A program made the translations under genes and the position numbers. From Congeria kusceri (lineage: Eukaryota; Mollusca; Bivalvia; Myida; Dreissenidae), in assembly GCA_027627225.1 (NCBI GenBank), contig CM051030.1, forward strand, positions 2,063,501 to 2,127,500: DNA of 64,000 bases, read 5' to 3'. This document shows positions 57,287 through 64,000 of this stretch, one piece after another. Numbering within the stretch: the first letter of the stretch is position 1; every line of letters starts with the position of its first letter. Below the pieces are notes generated by a model. It searched no databases and was not told where the DNA came from. It saw only the letters and a program-made list of their open reading frames with translations.

Positions 57287-58138
57287 AGAATTCTAGAGAT
57301 ATTGTGTTATCATTGTTGTTGTTTTCTGCAGTTTCTGGAATACAGCCTCAGAATTCTAGAGATATTGTGTTATCATTGTTGTTTTTTTCTGCAGTTTCTG
57401 GAATACAGCCCCAGAATTCTAGAGATATTGTGTTATCATTGTTGTTGTTTTCTGCAGTTTCTGGAATACAGCCTCAGAATTCTAGAGATATTGTGTTATC
57501 ATTGTTGTTTTTTTCTGCAGTTTCTGGAATACAGCCCCAGAATTCTGGAGATATTGTGTTATCATTGTTGTTGTTTTCTGCAGTTTCTGGAATACAGCCC
57601 CAGAATTCTAGAGATATTGTGTTATCATTGTTGTTGTTTTCTGCAGTTTCTGGAATACAGCCCCAGAATTCTAGAGATATTGTGTTATCATTGTTAATGT
57701 TTTCTGCAGTTTCTGGAATACAGCCCCAGAATTCTAGAGATATTGTGTTATCATTGTTGTTGTTTTTTTCGGCAGTTTCTGGAATACGGCCCCAGAATTC
57801 TAGAGATATTGTGTTATCATTGTTGTTGTTTTCTGCAGTTTCTGGAATACAGCCCCAGAATTCTAGAGATATTGTGTTATCATTGTTGTTGTTTTCTGCA
57901 GTTTCTGGAATACAGCCCCAGAATTATAGAGATATTGTGTTATCATTGTTGTTGTTTTTTTCGGCAGTTTCTGGAATACGGCCCCAGAATTCTAGAGATA
58001 TTGTGTTATCATTGTTGTTGTTTTCTGCAGTTTCTGGAATACAGCCCCAGAATTCTAGAGATATTGTGTTAGCATTGTTTCTTTTACGGAGTTTCTGGAC
58101 TATGGCCCCAGAATTCTAGAGATATTGTGTTATCTTTG
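57263..58138 (+). repeat. satellite-like array, 63-bp unit, 14 copies
   Basis: Unit GTTTCTGGAATACAGCCCCA then GAATTCTAGAGATATTGTGT then TATCATTGTTGTTGTTTTCT then GCA. Fourteen copies, with small variants such as TTTTTTTC and CGGCAG. The unit length is a multiple of three and lacks stops in two + frames, which yields open frames of 144 and 271 codons (21-residue repeats containing SAVSGIQPQNSRDI). Two overlapping open frames with the same repeat favour a non-coding explanation. The unit starts with the terminal repeat of the neighbouring MITE. Confidence 0.9.
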
Positions 58139-59650
58139 TTTTTATACAAACTAATCTCCACAGAAAACGTTATACAAACCTTTAGCAGACACTTTTGTAA
58201 TTCATAGTGCAAATGTAAAATATGATATTGAATATTATATATGAGATATGATAATTTAAAGCATAAAAGCATAGAATTTACTGAAATCTGCATAATTATA
58301 ACACATAGTTCCATTTTATAATGGGTTCGGCTATTTATGGCACATCTGATAAGTATTTTGTCATGCAACTTAAGTTTCATCTGCTCCACTACCTTAAAGG
58401 GGCATCATCGTTGGTATTGTTATAAATATATGCGCATTTTAAAAGACTATAATTCCTTATTTTTCTCGAAAATGTCTTTCAAGTGGTAACAACAAATTAA
58501 CATAATATTTCAGAAAACAATGCATATTAAAAAATGTTTTAAGGATAAGTAAGACTTGAACTGACGGTTACAAACTCACTTCAAAGAAAGCTACACAACA
58601 ATGATCAATTTTGCACATGCGTAACGGTACTTCATGTACATTTCATTCATGTTGATTGTACTACTTAAAAACCACTACTTATACTTATTTTCCTGTCCCT
58701 GTTTCCAGTGTGAAAGTGTCACCATTGACCACTGTCTATATATTAAAATTATATCAGGTTTTCAACAGTTTATATAAACAAGACCGTTGTATTGATCAAT
58801 GCTTTAATATTAATTCTCTGTAAATGAACTTCATTTTTGCAAATGTTAATTCTCGATCTTCTGTCAATACGACCCTTTAACCATGTGAGAAAAATAACCA
58901 CAATTTTATGATAAATAGAATAAGTAAAAATAAGTATACCTGAATAGAACACGCATTGCAGAGGGGAGTTTTGTATGACTTCTTAAATCAAAAGATCATA
59001 GTGATATACCAGCAGTTGGTGCTGAAAGCATTGTAATAAAAATTGCTCTTCCTTCTAAGTAATAAAATGGCTTCAAGTATTGTGATTCGCATTAACTGAA
59101 TTAGTAATTAGTGCTTTCTGTAAGCATAAAAATGCCTACACATAAACTAGAACTCTGCTGGAATAATATACATTTTGTCGAATGCCAAAATACGAGACTC
59201 TGAGAATTACAAGGTTACATTATCTAACATGAGTTTGTCTGCCAGTGTTATTACCTACTTTTGATTAATTGCTAGTGTAAGTAATTTCGGTCAGAACATT
59301 AGTTAATTGTATGGAGATATTATTTGGCACCTGTACCTAGAGATCTCTTGGCTAAAACAGACACTTTTTCTTAAGTGTTACTATATATTTTAATTTAAAA
59401 TTGAAGAAAAGTTAAGAACCATTGCTTTAAAACACAGTATTTTAGTCACAAAAGTTTTTGACTGTACAGCTGAAAACTCCAATGCATGTATATACGCCTA
59501 TACTCAGCAGTAGTTTAAGGATTCTGGTGTTTTGGATATCGTGAATTCGGACATGAATTCAGTTTCTTCATAATTGTACATTTAACTTTTTTGAAATCTC
59601 GCATCCACAAGAAAATGAAAATAATTTCTTAGACCAATAATATTGTTTTC
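58139..59650. other. intergenic, no feature recognised
   Basis: Long AT-rich stretch without recognisable genes or repeats. Confidence 0.4.
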
Positions 59651-59889
59651 AGCTCACCTGAGCACAACGTGCTCATGGTGAGCTTTTAGGATCGCCTTTT
59701 GTCATGCGTCGTGTGTCAACATTTTAATTCAAAGAACATCTCCTCCTTAACCGCTGGGCAGATTTTCACCAAATTTCACAGAAAGATCCTTGGGTGACCC
59801 TCTTTCAAATTTGTTCAAATGGTTCCGGTTCGCTGCATATGTAGGTCACCAGAGCTAAAAATAGATTTAAACACTGAAAACTTTAAAAA

Positions 59890-62260
59890 TCTTCTTCTCT
59901 GAAACCACAAGGCTTGGAGCTGTCATATTTGATATGTGACATCTTCTAGTGGTCCTCTACAAAGATTGCTCAAATGATGCCCCTGGGGTCAAAACTGGCC
60001 ATGTCCCGGGGGTCACATGGTTTATATAGACTTGTATAGCAAAATGACTTAAAAAATCTTCTTCTCTGAAACCGCAAGGCCTAGAGGTTTCATATTTGGT
60101 ATGTAACATTTTATAGTGGTACTGTACAAATATTGTTCAAATGATGCCCCTGGCGTCAAAACTGGCCACATCCCGGGGGTCACATGGTTCATATAGACTT
60201 GAATAGCAAAATGACTTCAAAAATCTTCTCTGAAACCGCAAGGCCCAGAGGTTTCATATTTGGTATGTAACATTTTATAGTAGTACTTTACAAATATTGT
60301 TCAAATGATGCCCCTGGCGTCAAAACTGGCCACATCCCGGGGGTCACATGGTTTTGTATAGACTTCAATAGCAAAATGACTTCAAAAATCTTCTCTGAAA
60401 CCGCAAGGCCCAGAGGTTTCATATTTGGTATGTAACATTGTTTAGTGGTTCTCTACAAAGATTGTTCAAATGATGCCCCTGGGGTCAAAACTGGCCACAC
60501 CTGGGGCTCACATGGTTTATATAGACTTAAATAGCAAAATGACTTTAAAAATCTTCTTCTCTGAAACCGCAAGGCCTAGAGCTTTCATATTTGGTATGTA
60601 ACATTGTATAGTGGTCCTCTACAACGATTGTTCAAGTGATGCCCCTGGGGTCAAAACTGGCCACACCCTGGGGGTCACATGGTTTATATAGACTTGAAGA
60701 GCAAAATGACTTTAAAAATCTTCTCCTCTGAAACTGCAAGGCCCAGAGGTTTCATATTTGGTATGTAACATTGTATAGTGGTCCTCTACAACGGTTGTTC
60801 AAATAATGCCCCTGGGGTCAAAACTGGCCACACCCTGGGGCTCATATGGTTTATATAGACTTGAATAGCAAAATGACTTTAAAAATCTTCTCTGAAACCG
60901 CAAGGCCCAGAGGTTTCATATTTAGTATGTAACATTGTATAGTGGTTCTCTACAAAGATTGTTCAAATCATGCCCCTGGGGTCAAAACTGGCCACACCCT
61001 GGGGCTCATATGGTTTATATAGACTTTAATAGCAAAATGACTTTAAAAATCTTTTTCTCTGAAACCGCAAGGCCCAGAGGTTTCACATTTGGTATTTAAC
61101 ATTGTATAGTGGTCCTCTACAAAGATTGTTCAAATGATACCCCTGGGGTCAAAACTGGCCACACCCTGGGGGTCACATGGTTTATATAGACTTGAATAGC
61201 AAAATGACTTTAAAAATCTTCTCTGAAACCGCAAGGCCCAGAGGTTTCATATATAGTATGTAACATTTTATAGTGGTCCTCTACAAAGATTGTTCAAATG
61301 ATGCCCCTGGGGTCAAAACTGGCCACACCCTGGGGCTCACATGGTTTATATAGACTTGAATAGCAAAATGACTTTAAAAATCTTCTTCTCTGAAACTGCA
61401 AGGCCTAGAGGTTTCATATTTGGTATGTAACATTGTATAGTGGTCCTCTACAAAGATTGTTCAAGTGATGCCCATGGGGTCAAAACTGGCCACACCCTGG
61501 GGGTCAAATGGTTTTTATAGACTTGAATAGCAAAATGACTTTAAAAATCGTCTCCTCTGAAACCGCAAGGCCCAGAGGTTTCATATTTGGTATGTAACAT
61601 TGTATAGTGGTCCTCTACAACGATTGTTCAAATAATGCCCCTGGGGTCAAAACTGGCCACACCCTGGGGCTCATATGGTTTATATAGACTTGAATAGCAA
61701 AATGACTTTAAAAATCTTCTCTGAAGCCGCAAGGCCCAGAGGTTTCATATTTAGTATGTAACATTGTATAGTGGTCCTCTACAAAGATTGTTCAAATGAT
61801 GCCCCTGGGGTCAAAACTGGCCACACCCTGGGGCTCATATGGTTTATATACACTTTAATAGCAAAATGACTTTAAAAATCTTCTTCACTGAAACCGCAAG
61901 GCCCAGAGGTTTCACATTTGGTATTTAACATTGTATAGTGGTCCTCTACAAAGATTGTTCAAATGATACCCCTGGGGTCAAAACTGGCCACATCCCGGGG
62001 GTCCCCATGTTTATATAGACTTAAATAGCAAAATGACTTTAAAAATATTCTTTCCTGAAACAGCAAGGCGCGGAGCTTTCATATTTGGTATGTAATGTTG
62101 TATAGTGGTACTCGACAAAGATTGTAATGATGCCCATGGGGTCAAAACTGGCTACACATCGGGGCTCACATGGTTTATATAGGCGTAAATGGCAAAATGA
62201 TTTAAAACTTCATTCTGAAACCACAAGGCCCAGAGGTTTCATATTTGGTCAAAGCATTAT
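59890..62260 (+). repeat. core type-1 tandem array, ~165-bp unit, ~14 copies
   Basis: Anchors: ATGATGCCCCTGGGGTCAAA, ACTGGCCACACCCTGGGG, ATGGTTTATATAGACTTGAA, TAGCAAAATGACTTTAAAAA, GCAAGGCCCAGAGGTTTCAT. Spacing is 163-168 bases. Neighbouring units are highly similar, implying homogenisation. Confidence 0.95.
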
Positions 62261-62269
62261 ATCGAGACT

Positions 62270-63020
62270 TGATTGGGATTGCATATGGGATGGGTTGGGT
62301 CAAGGTCAAGGTCACTGTTACCAAAAATAGAAAAACGGTTTCTGCTCAATACCTTTAGAACGCATTGAGATATTTTAATGAAACTTAATACATAGATACC
62401 TTATATCGACACCTCGCATGGGATTGCATATGGGATTGGAGGGGTCAAGGTCAAGGTCACTGTTACGAAAAATAGAAAAACGGTTTCCGCTCAATATCTT
62501 GAGAACGTATTGAGATATTTTAATTAAACTTAATACATAAATACATTATATTGAGACCTCTATTGGGATTGCATATGGGTTGGTTGGGTCAAGGTCAAGG
62601 TCACCGTTATAAAAAATAGAAAAATGGTTTCAGCTAAATATCTTGAAAACGCACTGAGCTATTTTAATGAAAATTAATACATAAGTACCTTATATCGAGA
62701 ACAGCTTGGGAATGCATATGGGGTGGATGGGGTCATGGTCACCATATCTTATATCGAGACCTCACTTGGGTTTGCTTATGGGGTGGGTGGGGTCAAGGTC
62801 ACTGTTATTAAAAGAAGATAAACGGTTTACGCTCAATAACTTAAGAACACATTGAGATATTTTAATGAAACTTCATACGCAGATACCTTATATCGAGACC
62901 TTGCTTTACGTTTGTGGCGGGTGCGGTCAAGGTCAAGGTCACTTTTACTAAAAATAGAAAAACAGTCTTTGCTCAATAACTTGAGAACGTATTGAGATAT
63001 TTTAATGAAACTTCATACAT
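62270..63020 (+). repeat. core type-2 tandem array, ~145-bp unit, 5-6 copies
   Basis: Anchors: TGGGATTGCATATGGG, GGTCAAGGTCAAGGTCACTG, AAAATAGAAAAACGGTTT, GAGATATTTTAATGAAACTT. Most units hold two or three overlapping AAGGTCA half-sites. Confidence 0.9.
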
Positions 63021-63064
63021 AGATATCAGGTGAGCGACCTAGGGCCATCGTGGCCCTCTTGTTG

Positions 63065-63330
63065 TAATATGTAATATAATACATCAAGATTAACAATCAA
63101 CCATAAACTTATCAGTGAAATAACTGGGAATCTTTGGAAAGCATGATCAACGATTTCCATATGTTGATATTCTCTTGATAGATGATGTGTGAATTTTGTT
63201 GCATAGATATACCCGTTACATTTCTTGATCTGGGGATTTTGATGGATGTCCTTGTAGATAAATTACCTATTTGTTTTTTGTGCTAAAAATAATTATTTTG
63301 AAAGTTAGAAAACAAAGGTAAAATACATTT
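63065..63330. other. intergenic, no feature recognised
   Basis: AT-rich spacer between two elements. Confidence 0.4.
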
Positions 63331-63597
63331 GAGGCGTGTCTTGGGAAACTCAGACTTAATGCATGTGCGTAAAGCGTCGTCCCAGCATGCGCGTAAAGCA
63401 GTCTGCACGGGCTAATATGGGACGGCACTTTCTGCCTACAATGGATTTATGTTGAGAAAAGACTTCCTCGAAAAAGAAAAAACAATAAAAGCAAAAAGAG
63501 TCGTCCTCGGTTAGCCCGTCTGTGCAGACTGCACAGGCTTATCCGGGACGACACTTTTTCCACACGTATTAAGCCCAGGTTTCCCACGACACGCCTC
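63331..63597. mobile_element. Dreissena-type inverted-repeat element, complete
   Basis: Ends GAGGCGTGTCTTGGGAAACT and, inverted, GAGGCGTGTCGTGGGAAACC, continuing with GGGCTTAAT. ATTT flanks both sides (possible target duplication). The interior holds two inverted GCCCGTCTGTGCAGACTG-type blocks around CTACAATGGATTTATGTT. 267 bp. Partial copies are at 10277-10442 and 39022-39258. Confidence 0.85.
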
Positions 63598-63613
63598 ATT
63601 TGTATTATTGAAG

Positions 63614-64000
63614 GATCAGTTGAGTTGTAATAAATATATCTGGATCAGTTGAGTTGTAATAAATATATCTGGATCAGTTGAGTTGTAATAAATATATCTG
63701 GATCAGTTGAGTCGTAATAAATATATCTGGATCAGTTGAGTCGTAATAAATATATCTGGATCAGTTGAGTTGTAATAAATATATCTGGATCAGTTGAGTT
63801 GTAATAAATATATCTGGATCAGTTGAGTTGTAATAAATATATCTGGATCAGTTGAGTCGTAATAAATATATCTGGATCAGTTGAGTTGTAATAAATATAT
63901 CTGGATCAGTTGAGTCGTAATAAATATATCTGGATCAGTTGAGTTGTAATAAATATATCTGGATCAGTTGAGTTGTAATAAATATATCTGGATCAGTTGA
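63614..64000. repeat. minisatellite, 29-bp unit, at least 13 copies, runs off window
   Basis: Unit GGATCAGTTGAGTTGTAATA then AATATATCT. The only variation seen is T/C at one position (GAGTTG or GAGTCG), distributed irregularly along the array. The end is outside the window. Confidence 0.95.

Larger units (their letters stand above)
59651..63064 (+). mobile_element. Helitron-like element, family A, complete
   Basis: The 5' hairpin AGCTCACCTGAGCACAACGT then GCTCATGGTGAGCT opens the element, followed by a short unique left arm. Two core arrays come next: type 1 (59890-62260, about 14 units) and type 2 (62270-63020, about 5-6 units). The 3' end is TATCAGGTGAGCGACCTAGG, hairpin GGGCCATC-GTGGCCC and TCTTGTT. 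Length 3.4 kb. The left arm, core repeats, right arm plan matches bivalve pearl-type elements. No transposition protein. Confidence 0.85.

Noticed and set aside
57304..58119. 271-codon open frame with 21-residue repeats
   Set aside because: It exists because the 63-bp unit is a multiple of three. A second + frame is open over the same array, and there is no gene context.

Overview
The window looks like AT-rich, repeat-saturated nuclear DNA from a bivalve mollusc. The evidence is one intact animal gene (ANAPC13), bivalve-style tRNA-derived SINEs, oyster 'pearl'-like modular elements with ~160-bp core repeats, and a short inverted-repeat family (63331-63597, 39022-39258, 10277-10442) that I associate with zebra-mussel-type (Dreissena) genomes. 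The genus is inference from memory; 'bivalve' is much safer. Most open reading frames here arise by chance or from repeats.

Genes. The only convincing complete coding sequence is ANAPC13, a 76-residue APC/C subunit on the + strand at 1612-1842, with a splice acceptor 27 bases upstream of its ATG. A possible internal exon encoding a membrane helix lies on the - strand at 24019-24112, with good splice signals but no recognised family. Decayed transposon genes are a Tc1/mariner transposase (27561-27950) and a LINE-type coiled-coil plus endonuclease remnant (43254-44150).

Layout. 1-1018: 3' part of a family-B element. 1019-3072: ANAPC13 and flanks. 3440-13530: minisatellites, MITEs, SINEs and a truncated family-B element. 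13531-17647: a 4.1-kb family-A composite element. 17648-30098: intergenic DNA with SINEs, MITEs and nested insertions. 30099-36380: a second copy of the same composite carrying two extra insertions. 37659-51748: further family-A and family-C elements, nuclear-receptor-half-site-rich tandem arrays and the LINE remnant. 51749-59650: family-D elements, a small complete family-B element and a 63-bp satellite grown from a MITE end. 59651-63064: an almost textbook family-A element. 63331-64000: a MITE and a 29-bp minisatellite running off the window.

Main theme. Four element families (A-D) have unrelated arm sequences but one architecture. A 5' terminal arm (a hairpin in A-C) is repeated in inverted orientation near the 3' end, followed by a short hairpin and, in A-C, a tail close to CTCTTGTT or TTCTAGTT. 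This is the layout of Helitron-like (Helentron/HINE, 'pearl') elements. In A-C, and in several orphan arrays, the interior is tandem repeats of about 145-185 bp, many rich in AGGTCA nuclear-receptor half-sites, including five perfect DR1 elements. Related core units occur inside different terminal arms, so arms and cores appear to be exchanged as modules.
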